DNA of 8,958 nt. Source: Methanosarcinales archaeon. Lineage in GTDB: Archaea > Halobacteriota > Syntropharchaeia > Alkanophagales > Methanospirareceae. A program made the position numbers and the translations under genes. Below, in pieces: positions 1-5,386 of the stretch (position 1 is the first letter of the stretch; every line of letters starts with the position of its first letter). The notes below the pieces were generated by a model. That model was not told where the DNA came from. It was given only the letters and a program-made list of their open reading frames with translations, and did no database searches. The stretch spans positions 1 to 8,958 of the forward strand of contig JAODGL010000183.1 in NCBI GenBank assembly GCA_025464585.1, given 5' to 3'.

Positions 1-111
1 GGATAGGTGTATGTCCTGAAGCGAAGGGAGTATGAGTGAAAAATGGAAAACAAAAAACTTTAAATAGGACACAGGAATAAGAGAAGAGTGAGGACGAACT
101 TAACATAGGTG

Positions 112-139
112 TTTAGGATTTCGGATTTGGGATTTAGGA
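112..139. repeat. Heptamer tandem repeat, TTTNGGA x4
   Basis: Four contiguous 7-nt units, TTTAGGA, TTTCGGA, TTTGGGA and TTTAGGA, differ only at the fourth base and are followed by TTTT. The stop codon of the transposase remnant (134-136, minus strand) lies inside the last unit, so the point where transposase homology ends coincides with this repeat. It may mark an old deletion or recombination junction. Confidence 0.8.
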
Positions 140-487
140 TTTTCTTCCCGCAAGATATTGAACAATTACAAAATACAAATAAGCGATAAATGCCTTCAAT
201 TCACTCCCAAATTCACTGTTTCGCACATCTTCTGGTAGTTCTGCTTCGTATAGCTTCTGCTCGCTGCTTGAATAGTATCGTTCCAGCTGATACTCAACAT
301 TATCAGTCGTAAATTTGATATTCTGCTTCACAACGGAGCGATAACCTTTATATTCAGCGTCAGGGGGGAGAATACTTTTATCCACCTTTATGCGCTCAAT
401 TCGATCGATCTTAACACTATGCTTCTTACTCGTTTTTCTCCATTTCGATTTCTTTTTCTCTTTTGGAACCCTATTGTTTGCTTCTGG
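134..487 (-). pseudogene. IS66-family transposase, central fragment (frameshifted and truncated)
   Basis: Read on the minus strand from about 487, this frame gives a Lys/Arg-rich linker (PKEKKKSKWRK, then VKIDRIERIKVDKS) and then ILPPDAEYKGYRSVV, ERYYSSSEQKLYEAELPE and EFGSELKAFIAYLYF. That order of motifs is the typical middle of IS66 transposases, just before the catalytic domain. The only start candidate downstream is a GTG at 385, but the homology clearly continues upstream of it, so it is not a real start. The frame overlaps the N-terminal fragment (471-782) in a different phase, which indicates a frameshift between about 470 and 500. After AYLYF the homology stops and a short unrelated tail ends in the heptamer repeat. 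The whole DDE catalytic region (roughly 300 residues in intact members) is missing, so this cannot be an active transposase. The family call rests on remembered motifs, not on a search. Confidence 0.75.
155..169. repeat. Imperfect direct repeat, left copy
   Basis: ATATTGAACAATTAC here matches ATATTGAGCAATTAC at 750-764 in 14 of 15 positions. On the minus strand both copies are read in the same codon phase, giving VIVQYLAGRK here and VIAQYSVGQK there. The similarity fades over about 33 nt. The pair brackets the transposase remnant. Confidence 0.6.
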
Positions 488-782
488 TGAACTCGATGAT
501 GTTTTGTTTTTCCCCTTTTAACCGGTTTATTTCGTCTTTTAATGCTTGATTTTCCTCTTGAAGCTGATGATTGTTTTGAGCTTGTTGCTCTATGAGGTTG
601 AGAAGTTTGATTATGAGGTTCTTGACCAACTCCGCGTCACTGAAGTTGATCTCTTCTACGTTTAAGCTTAATATCTCCTCGGGTATGCCATGCATAAGAT
701 TGCTAAAGAATATAGCCTTATTTAAATTTTTCGGTTTTTGTCCCACAGAATATTGAGCAATTACTTTGCTACCGCTGAACAT
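471..782 (-). pseudogene. IS66-family transposase, N-terminal leucine-zipper fragment
   Basis: The fragment encodes 103 residues. From about residue 46 (INFSDAELVKNLIIKLLNLIE) to 93 it is a heptad-rich coiled coil, rich in Gln, Asn, Leu and Glu and ending DEINRLKGEK. This matches the N-terminal zipper of IS66-type transposases, where the coiled coil precedes a basic linker. Here the frame shifts: it ends IEFTRSKQ and stop, while the basic linker continues in the overlapping frame of the next fragment. The start is uncertain. ATG 782 and ATG 693-695 (MHGIPEE) both lack a good ribosome binding site, and the frame is open further upstream to 887 without a start codon. Residues 1-30 do not look like IS66 and may be sequence from the insertion site. 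Confidence 0.65.
750..764. repeat. Imperfect direct repeat, right copy
   Basis: This is the partner of the copy at 155-169, with 14 of 15 identical. It lies inside the first 12 codons of the N-terminal transposase fragment. It could be a remnant of a duplicated target or a sign of rearrangement. It is too long and too diverged for a fresh IS66 target duplication, which is normally 8 bp. Confidence 0.55.
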
Positions 783-878
783 CTCGACCCGGAAGAATTT
801 ATGAATATCTTTGCACGTGGGAATTTGTTCACACTGGTTGAGCGAAGAGGCGAAGTATTCAGGTTTAAGAGGGATTGA

Positions 879-904
879 AGTATAGTATTATATCAGTGAT
901 AATT
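879..904 (+). promoter_or_regulatory. Possible TATA box region of the methyltransferase gene
   Basis: An AT-rich stretch with TATAGTATTATAT lies about 40-55 nt upstream of the methyltransferase ATG. A TATA box here would place transcription start about 20-30 nt before the start codon, which leaves room for the observed ribosome binding site. The element is a weak match and rests on position and composition only. Confidence 0.3.
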
Positions 905-935
905 AGTTAGAGCAGCCTAAAAGTGGAGGATTGAA

Positions 936-1598
936 ATGGACGAGAGCTACTACCGCTACACAATAAGATGGTTTGGAAAATGGGCGTGGTTCTACAATTT
1001 TATTGCTCTCCCTTTAACCGGTATAAGGAACAAGGTTTCGGGTATGATTGACTCAAAAGTCAAAATAAAAATTCTGGACGTCTGCACGGGAACCGGAACA
1101 CAGGCATTTGCATTTGCGAAAAAGGGTTTTGATGTTGTTGGGCTTGACTTATCGAGAGAGATGTTGAAAATGGCAGAGAAGAAGAACAAATATGAAAATG
1201 TGCGGTTTGTAGTGGCAGATGCAACTAAAATGCCATTTGAAAACGATTATTTCGACTTTGCATGTATCTCTTTTGGCTTACATGAAATGCCACACGAGGT
1301 CAGACATCAAGTATTGGACGAAATGAAAAGAGTTAGCAGAAAAATAATCGTTGTTGACTATCACATTCCGAAGAACAGGTTGCATAGATGGCTGCACGTG
1401 TCATTTGCATCACTTTACGAGAGCAAGTATTACCGGGATTTTGCGAAATGGGACCTTGAGGAGTTGCTGCGAGAACACGGTCTTCGTACGGTTAAAGAAG
1501 CTTACGGGCTGTTGGATTTCGTCAAGATATTTTTGTGTAAGCGGACTAATTTTTGTTCGGTTCACCAAAATAGCATTACACTTAAGCAACGACACTAA
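936..1598 (+). CDS. Class I SAM-dependent methyltransferase (UbiE/MenG-like)
   Basis: This 220-residue protein has a Rossmann-type methyltransferase fold. Motif I is ILDVCTGTGT (residues 46-55), the SAM ribose-binding acidic residue is D71 in VVGLDLS, and the adenine-loop motif is VADATKMPF (93-101) followed by YFDFACISFGLHEMP (105-119). An aromatic N-terminus (YYRYTIRWFGKWAWFYNF) resembles the UbiE/MenG and Methyltransf_11 groups, which methylate quinones or other small hydrophobic molecules. The substrate cannot be inferred. The start is supported by GGAGG at 925-929, 6 nt before ATG. The last 15 or so residues (from TNFCSVHQ) are Asn/Gln/Ser-rich and overlap the 3' end of the convergent DUF2023 gene by 17 nt, so the original stop may have been lost and the tail may be an extension. 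It appears monocistronic. Confidence 0.85.
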   Translation: MDESYYRYTIRWFGKWAWFYNFIALPLTGIRNKVSGMIDSKVKIKILDVCTGTGTQAFAFAKKGFDVVGLDLSREMLKMAEKKNKYENVRFVVADATKMPFENDYFDFACISFGLHEMPHEVRHQVLDEMKRVSRKIIVVDYHIPKNRLHRWLHVSFASLYESKYYRDFAKWDLEELLREHGLRTVKEAYGLLDFVKIFLCKRTNFCSVHQNSITLKQRH

Positions 1599-1953
1599 TC
1601 GTTTCGGTCTGTGGCTTTCCTGCGTTATTATTTTTGCCGTTACGCTTCCTTTTGAGATACCGCTCGCACTGCTTTACCCTATCGTAGCCCAGCATCGTGC
1701 CAAGAATAAAGTCCTCCTCATCTGTTAAATTTGACAAGGATTCAAAATTCATCTCTTTAATGACGTCAATGCAGATAGAATTACCGAAAAAGACGTTTAT
1801 CTTCGTTCCGTTTACCGGTTGAATATAATAATCTATCCTTTCCCTTTTCAGCCTCTTCTCAATCGCATCCCTATTCGATGCCTTTGTCGTATGAAGTACG
1901 AGGGTTCTCAATCCTTTCTTATATTCCTGAATATGGTGGATAAACACATTCAT
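1582..1953 (-). CDS. DUF2023 family protein, partner of flavodoxin
   Basis: The protein is 123 residues. Residues 1-102 carry the signature of the DUF2023 family as remembered: VFIHHIQEYKKGLRTLVLHT (3-22), a basic helix (IEKRLKRERIDYYIQ, 31-45), KINVFFGN (51-58) and DEEDFILGTMLGYDRVKQCERYL (78-100). The function of the family is unknown. Its members are small soluble proteins often encoded beside a flavodoxin, as here: the gene lies 65 nt downstream of the flavodoxin on the same strand. This suggests an accessory role for the flavodoxin, such as redox partner specificity or regulation, but that is inference. The C-terminal 20 residues (Asn/Lys-rich, ending ETISVVA) go beyond the conserved part and overlap the methyltransferase 3' end. 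The ribosome binding site is weak (AGAAGAG), so translation may depend on the upstream gene. Confidence 0.8.
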   Translation of the reverse strand: MNVFIHHIQEYKKGLRTLVLHTTKASNRDAIEKRLKRERIDYYIQPVNGTKINVFFGNSICIDVIKEMNFESLSNLTDEEDFILGTMLGYDRVKQCERYLKRKRNGKNNNAGKPQTETISVVA

Positions 1954-2017
1954 AGCTCTTCTATCGTGCTCATGCTCGCATTGCCAGTGAAAAAATAAAA
2001 TGGGAATTAATATTAAA

Positions 2018-2033
2018 GCTAAAGCGCTTTAGC
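2018..2033 (-). terminator. Perfect 16-bp palindrome at the flavodoxin stop codon
   Basis: GCTAAAGCGCTTTAGC is its own reverse complement. It covers the last codons and stop of the flavodoxin gene (Ala-Lys-Ala-Leu-stop) and, on the minus strand, is followed by a T-rich stretch (TTTAATATTAATT). It could act as a partial terminator that reduces transcription into the DUF2023 gene, as an mRNA 3' stabiliser, or as a protein-binding dyad. The palindrome is certain; the role is inferred. Confidence 0.45.
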
Positions 2034-2465
2034 AACCTTTAATCCCCAGTTTTCGGCGTCTTCAAATGCAGGTTCAACCTCACCGTCAACTTTGAACCCT
2101 TCAGCGACGATTTCAGCACCACATCTCCGCAGCGTCTCCTCGAGTATATCCACCGCCGCACAGAACGAATCGTGATACTCCTCGCTATCGCCCGGACCAA
2201 AAACCGCTGCCTTTTTGCCTTTCAGCGATATGCCGTCCATAGCTTCGTGGAAGTCCACGAAATCGTCCTGCAAATCGCCTTCGCCCCAGGTCGAGCATCC
2301 GAATACAATCGCATCATAGTCTGCGAGTTCGTCAACGCTTGCTTCTGTCACGTTCTTCACCGTGACCGTTGCCATCCCGCGCTCAAGCCCTGCTGCCACG
2401 TGCTCAGCCAGCATTTCCGTGTTACCGGTGGTCGAACCAAATACTAAAACTACCTTTGCCGCCAT
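2019..2465 (-). CDS. Short-chain flavodoxin
   Basis: This 148-residue FMN protein carries low-potential electrons and commonly replaces ferredoxin when iron is scarce. The phosphate-binding loop is GSTTGNT (10-16). The two FMN-stacking loops are CSTWGEGDLQDDF (57-69, with W60) and GPGDSEEYHDSFC (90-102, with Y97). The length and the absence of the 20-residue insertion fit the short-chain type. The start at 2465 is chosen over the in-frame ATG at 2522 because AAAGGAGGG lies just upstream and the protein then begins directly with beta strand 1 (MAAKVVLVFG). It is followed by the DUF2023 gene, probably co-transcribed. The upstream region carries a dyad shared with the feo operon promoter, which suggests iron control. 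The protein is very acidic, as is usual for flavodoxins. Confidence 0.95.
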   Translation of the reverse strand: MAAKVVLVFGSTTGNTEMLAEHVAAGLERGMATVTVKNVTEASVDELADYDAIVFGCSTWGEGDLQDDFVDFHEAMDGISLKGKKAAVFGPGDSEEYHDSFCAAVDILEETLRRCGAEIVAEGFKVDGEVEPAFEDAENWGLKVAKAL

Positions 2466-2518
2466 TTTTATCCCTCCTTTTATTTCAGACTTTTCGAGGG
2501 GATGTATGGCAATTAGGT

Positions 2519-2528
2519 GCATAAATAA
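2519..2528 (-). promoter_or_regulatory. Probable TATA box of the flavodoxin gene
   Basis: On the minus strand this reads CATTATTTAT, an AT-rich box about 55 nt upstream of the flavodoxin ATG at 2465. Transcription start would fall near 2495, leaving a leader of about 30 nt that contains the strong ribosome binding site. It lies immediately downstream of the dyad at 2534-2548, in the right place for control by a bound regulator. Confidence 0.45.
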
Positions 2529-2548
2529 TGAACCCTAAAAAAGTTAGA
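2526..2548 (-). promoter_or_regulatory. Candidate metal-regulator operator upstream of flavodoxin
   Basis: On the minus strand, CTAACTTTTTTAGG (2534-2547) is identical to 4741-4754 upstream of the first feoA. Eight further bases downstream match at six positions, giving 20 of 22. On the plus strand it is CCTAA-AAAAG-TTAGA, an inverted repeat with 5-bp arms and one mismatch. CCTAA/TTAGG half-sites resemble those known for DtxR/IdeR-type iron repressors. It abuts the probable TATA box and lies between divergent genes, so it could act on both. The sequence identity is seen; the regulator is inferred. Confidence 0.6.
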
Positions 2549-2562
2549 AAGAGACGTAAAAA

Positions 2563-2577
2563 CCGAATCTTATTCGG
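2563..2577 (-). promoter_or_regulatory. Short perfect hairpin, CCGAAT-CTT-ATTCGG
   Basis: Six-base arms flank a 3-nt loop. On the minus strand the hairpin is followed by TTTTT, so it could stop antisense transcription before the flavodoxin promoter. Alternatively it is a second protein-binding site in this divergent region. Confidence 0.4.
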
Positions 2578-2615
2578 CGACATTATTTGTAGCCCTAACA
2601 ACTTAACTTCTTTCT

Positions 2616-2726
2616 ATGTCATGCGAATGCGAATGCGATGGAAGATGCAAAGAGTGCCGATGCAAGAACAGGTCCTCCGAAGATGAGATGGACGAAGGTC
2701 AGAAAGTAAGCGGTGACTCCTCTTAG
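2616..2726 (+). CDS. Possible small cysteine-rich peptide
   Basis: This 36-codon frame runs from ATG 2616 to TAG 2724 and is below the usual ORF length limit. The N-terminus, MSCECECDGRCKECRCKN, holds six cysteines in CxCxC...CxxCxC order, and an acidic, hydrophilic tail follows (SSEDEMDEGQ). This would suit a small metal-binding peptide. It ends 5 nt before the MFS gene and lies downstream of the dyads shared with the flavodoxin promoter. No ribosome binding site is visible. A TATA-like ACATTATTTG (2579-2588) would allow a nearly leaderless mRNA. Against it, part of the Cys pattern comes from a simple ATGCGA hexamer triplet (2620-2639 region), which could arise without selection. Treat as a candidate. 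Confidence 0.35.
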   Translation: MSCECECDGRCKECRCKNRSSEDEMDEGQKVSGDSS

Positions 2727-2731
2727 CGGGT

Positions 2732-3448
2732 ATGTCGCGCGGAATAAGCATTGACCACCATAGGGAAATAGCAATCTATGCGATTTTAACATTTGTAGCA
2801 ATGCTGAGCTTGACGCTCATGGCGCCGGTGATTAAAGAATTTATCATTAACCGTTTCAATGCCAGCAACACCGAAGCGAGTATGTTCTTTACACTTGAGA
2901 TGCTTGCATACGTGATTTTTGCCGTGGTTTGGGGTTCACTCTCGGATAAGTGCGGTAAAAGGAAACCATTCATTGCTTTCGGATTCGGTGGCTCTGCCGT
3001 AATGTATTTTCTAATGGCACAGGCGAATTCGCTGTCCCTTCTTTTGGCTCTCAGGTTCATACAGGGCGCTATTACAGTTATGGCATGGTCGCTCGTGATG
3101 ACGAGTGCGCTGGACGTCGTGCATAAAACGAGCTACGGCAAGACGATGGGCGTGATTGGTATGGCAATGATGCTGGGCATGGCGTCAGGAGCGCCAATAG
3201 GAGGCTTGCTGGCAGAGAAGTATGACGTGTTTTTCCCGATGTATTTCGCTTCTTTCCTATTTCTGACAGGTACTCTGCTCTCAGCAGTCCTGATAAGAGA
3301 TGTTCGCATTGAAAACAACCCGGATACGATACGCGAATCTATCAAAGTTTTAAGCGAGGAGAGAAGACTCGCAATTCCTTTCGTGAACAATACAAAGAGC
3401 AAAACTTTTCTTTCCAAAGAAGTGAAAAGAAAAACAGATGGAGAGTAA
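2732..3448 (+). CDS. MFS transporter, N-terminal half only (six membrane segments)
   Basis: This 238-residue integral membrane protein resembles the first half of a major facilitator superfamily transporter. Membrane segments lie at about 13-35, 50-70, 80-98, 100-122, 138-160 and 166-187. The MFS loop 2-3 motif A is GSLSDKCGKRK (68-78), and segment 4 begins with LRFIQGA. Intact members have twelve segments and about 400 residues. Here the sequence leaves the family pattern in the central cytoplasmic loop after EERRLAIPFV (209-218) and ends in a basic, hydrophilic tail. The stop overlaps the start of the next gene by 11 nt. No continuation of segments 7-12 is visible in other frames, since the radical SAM gene starts at once. 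This is most likely a deletion product; a six-helix unit that dimerises is possible but less likely. The substrate is unknown. No good ribosome binding site precedes ATG 2732. Confidence 0.75.
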   Translation: MSRGISIDHHREIAIYAILTFVAMLSLTLMAPVIKEFIINRFNASNTEASMFFTLEMLAYVIFAVVWGSLSDKCGKRKPFIAFGFGGSAVMYFLMAQANSLSLLLALRFIQGAITVMAWSLVMTSALDVVHKTSYGKTMGVIGMAMMLGMASGAPIGGLLAEKYDVFFPMYFASFLFLTGTLLSAVLIRDVRIENNPDTIRESIKVLSEERRLAIPFVNNTKSKTFLSKEVKRKTDGE

Positions 3449-4712
3449 AAACACGCGAAAGTGGCTAAAATCGCATCATGATACGCTCTTCCCGTTTTTC
3501 CCTCTTCTTAAAAGGAGGAATATTGACTGGCTGTTCGATAGATTAAGGGAAAGGGAAAAGGAAGGTGCTAAGGGTGCTTTATATGTTCATATACCCTTCT
3601 GCACTGGCAAATGTACCTTTTGCGTTCTTACAAAGGAGCCCCCTTCCCATACAACGAAATACGTGAACTCGGTTCTGGAGGAAGCAAAGGAGTGGCGCGA
3701 TTATTTTTCACACGTAGAAACAGTATATGTAGGCGGCGGGACTCCCACATCGCTTTCCTCCGAAGAACTCAAGTTGCTTTTTGATGGACTCAGAGAGACA
3801 TTTCAAATCGAGCCCGATGCGGAAATCAGTATTGAAACAACAGCAAGCGAGCTCACGGAAGAAAAAATGAACATGCTTGCTGAATTGGGTGCCAATCGCC
3901 TTAGCGTGGGTGTTCAAACTTTCAATCCAGGTATAAGAAAAGTCCTTGGGAGAAGAAGCGGTGGTAAAGAAGTTATCAAGAAATTAAATAGGGCAAGACA
4001 GGTTTTTCCTCTTCTTACGATAGACCTCTTATATGCTGTTCCGGGACAAGAGAAGAGAGATGTAATTGCTGATTTGCAAATAGGAGTGGGAACAGGAATT
4101 GATGGAATATCGCTTTATCCGTTGATATACAGTCCCAAAACAGCAATAGGTAGGCAATTCGAGCAACCTCCGGTCGAAATAGCAATGGACATTTTCAGAA
4201 ATGCAAAGAGCTTTCTGGAAGATAATGGATACAACCATATAAATATCAACCATTTCTCAAACGGGCGTGATAAGTTCCGCTATTCCACTTATTTCAATAG
4301 TTTAGGGAACGTTCTCGGTTTAGGTGCCGGAGCAACGGGCTTTTTGGCTGACTGCTTCGTGAAGCATCAATCCACAAGTGAAAAATACATCAGGAACAAG
4401 AATAGAGCGGGTATCGTTTTTAATGTGCCAGAGAATATCATTCCTGTCCTCTGGTGTATATCGCAAATTCAATACGGGAGGATAGATATTGAAGAGACGG
4501 AGAGGAGGTGGGGTTTTGACCTTCTTGAGGCATTTGCCAAAACCATTAAAAGATGCGTGGATAGAGGGGAGATGATAATCGGGAAGAATGTAATCGAACT
4601 CACTACAGAAGGCATGTTCTGGGCAAATACGATCGGTGCCGAGATGGCTGTGGAATGTTTGTACGGCGGTAAATCGAAGCGAGGAGAACTCATGAGTCTT
4701 GAAGATAAGTAA
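3438..4712 (+). CDS. HemN/HemW-like radical SAM protein
   Basis: This 424-residue cytoplasmic enzyme belongs to the coproporphyrinogen III dehydrogenase-like group of radical SAM proteins. The [4Fe-4S] motif is C55-x3-C59-x2-C62 in YVHIPFCTGKCTFC, with SAM-binding GGGTP at 99-103. Further family blocks are RLSVGVQTFNP (154-164), DLLYAVPGQ (196-204) and ISLYPL (224-229). The C-terminal part (from about 335) resembles the HemN C-terminal domain, ending ELTTEGMFWANTIG. True HemN has a further Cys two residues after the motif (CxxxCxxCxC), but here VLT follows, so it is probably not classical HemN. It could be a HemW-type heme chaperone, an anaerobilin synthase (ChuW/HutW) relative that opens heme, or a peptide- or small-molecule-modifying member. 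ATG 3438 overlaps the MFS gene, which suggests coupling. The feo operon follows after 119 nt. Confidence 0.85.
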   Translation: MESKNTRKWLKSHHDTLFPFFPLLKRRNIDWLFDRLREREKEGAKGALYVHIPFCTGKCTFCVLTKEPPSHTTKYVNSVLEEAKEWRDYFSHVETVYVGGGTPTSLSSEELKLLFDGLRETFQIEPDAEISIETTASELTEEKMNMLAELGANRLSVGVQTFNPGIRKVLGRRSGGKEVIKKLNRARQVFPLLTIDLLYAVPGQEKRDVIADLQIGVGTGIDGISLYPLIYSPKTAIGRQFEQPPVEIAMDIFRNAKSFLEDNGYNHININHFSNGRDKFRYSTYFNSLGNVLGLGAGATGFLADCFVKHQSTSEKYIRNKNRAGIVFNVPENIIPVLWCISQIQYGRIDIEETERRWGFDLLEAFAKTIKRCVDRGEMIIGKNVIELTTEGMFWANTIGAEMAVECLYGGKSKRGELMSLEDK

Positions 4713-4736
4713 CAGAATTTATCGGCTATCTCTCAA

Positions 4737-4762
4737 AAACCTAACTTTTTTAGGTTTCTTTA
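4737..4762 (+). promoter_or_regulatory. Candidate iron-regulator operator upstream of feoA
   Basis: AAACCTAA-CTTTT-TTAGGTTT (4737-4757) is a perfect inverted repeat with 8-bp arms and a 5-nt spacer. The block 4741-4762 matches 2526-2547 (minus strand, upstream of flavodoxin) at 20 of 22 positions and in the same direction relative to the gene. Two more half-sites follow in this intergenic region, TTAGG at 4779-4783 and CCTAA at 4800-4804. DtxR-family metal repressors are known to bind TTAGG/CCTAA-type dyads, and feo genes are classical targets. A role as a weak terminator of the radical SAM gene, 25 nt after its stop, is the main alternative. Confidence 0.65.
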
Positions 4763-4802
4763 GCAAAACCGAATATTTTTAGGGTATGATTTTTGTATTC
4801 CT

Positions 4803-4816
4803 AACTATATAATAAA
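4803..4816 (+). promoter_or_regulatory. Probable TATA box of the feo operon
   Basis: AACTATATAATAAA is the best TATA-like element before the first feoA. Its centre lies about 23 nt upstream of ATG 4832, so transcription could begin at or just past that ATG. That would give a leaderless mRNA or favour the internal ATG at 4874 (GAGG 8 nt upstream). A weaker AT-rich box at 4772-4780 would instead give a leader containing the GAGG at 4820-4823. Confidence 0.45.
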
Positions 4817-4831
4817 TATGAGGAATAAAAA

Positions 4832-5137
4832 ATGATAAAAATAGAGGAAGAACGTGTGAGTGAGGATATGGCAATGGCAGAAGGGAAGCGGTCTTTTTTA
4901 GACAGTGATTACAGTGATACAATGCCGCTAAGCCAGTTAAGACCTGGTGAACTGGGGAGAGTTATGGTGATTAAGGGAGGTCGTGGCATTCGCCAGAAGC
5001 TTTTTCTCCGTGGTTTATTTGAGGGTAGTGTTGTCCGTATGATTTCATGCTATGGTCCCGTTACCGTAGAGGTAGATAGAAACACAGTGTCCATAGGTCG
5101 CGGGATGGCGCAAAAGATTGTCGTAAGGAGGATGTGA
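4832..5137 (+). CDS. feoA: FeoA-domain protein, first copy
   Basis: This 101-residue protein has a C-terminal FeoA (SH3-like barrel) domain from about residue 31: MPLSQLRPGELGRV, then the turn KGGRGIRQKLFLRGLFEGSVV (48-68) and PVTVEVDRNTVSIGRGMAQKIVV (76-98). FeoA is a small cytoplasmic partner required for ferrous iron uptake by FeoB. The first 30 residues are an acidic extension not typical of FeoA, so the start is uncertain. ATG 4832 has GAGG 8 nt upstream. ATG 4874 is an alternative, and the family usually starts near M31. It is the first gene of the operon, and its stop TGA (5135-5137) overlaps a GTG of the second feoA. Confidence 0.88.
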   Translation: MIKIEEERVSEDMAMAEGKRSFLDSDYSDTMPLSQLRPGELGRVMVIKGGRGIRQKLFLRGLFEGSVVRMISCYGPVTVEVDRNTVSIGRGMAQKIVVRRM

Positions 5138-5142
5138 GAGTA

Positions 5143-5367
5143 ATGGAAAAGAAGTTAAGTGAAATGGACTTTGACGAAGAAGGAACGGTGAAAGAGATAG
5201 AGGAGACCTTAAGGAAGCAAGTAGCAGGTATGGGCATCAGAGAAGGAAAGAATATAAGGATGGCAACGAAGCAGCCCATAAAAGGACCAGTGGTGGTTGA
5301 AGTGGACGAGTCGTTAACCTCTTTGGGGTTGGGCGTAGCGGAAAAGATAGTGGTAGAAGTAGGATAA
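5143..5367 (+). CDS. feoA: FeoA-domain protein, second copy
   Basis: This 74-residue protein consists of a single FeoA SH3-like domain: LSEMDFDEEGTVKEIEETLRKQ, then VAGMGIREGKNIRM, PVVVEVDESLTSLGLGVAEKIVVEV. It resembles the first copy in layout but is clearly diverged, shorter and more acidic. GGAGG (5127-5131) precedes ATG 5143 by 11 nt. A GTG at 5134 in the same frame would add three residues and overlap the first feoA stop, but its spacing of 2 nt is too short. Paired feoA genes before feoB occur in various anaerobes. The two copies may form a heteromer at FeoB or bind different partners (inference). It lies 19 nt before the feoB G-domain gene. Confidence 0.88.
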   Translation: MEKKLSEMDFDEEGTVKEIEETLRKQVAGMGIREGKNIRMATKQPIKGPVVVEVDESLTSLGLGVAEKIVVEVG

Positions 5368-5386
5368 GGAGGCAAGAGTAGAGAAA

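Noticed and set aside
1..35. Open frame ending at TGA 33 (PEAKGV), possible end of an upstream gene
   Set aside because: Only ten codons are visible, too few to support a gene.
2620..2639. ATGCGA hexamer repeat (three units) as a separate repeat element
   Set aside because: It is short and explained by the CECECD codons of the candidate peptide; it is kept only as a caveat there.
2619..2801. Minus-strand 60-codon frame with a hydrophobic C-terminus (ASALFASSIAFAFA)
   Set aside because: It overlaps the MFS start antisense, has no ribosome binding site, and its FAFAFA end is only the complement of the ATGCGA hexamer repeat.
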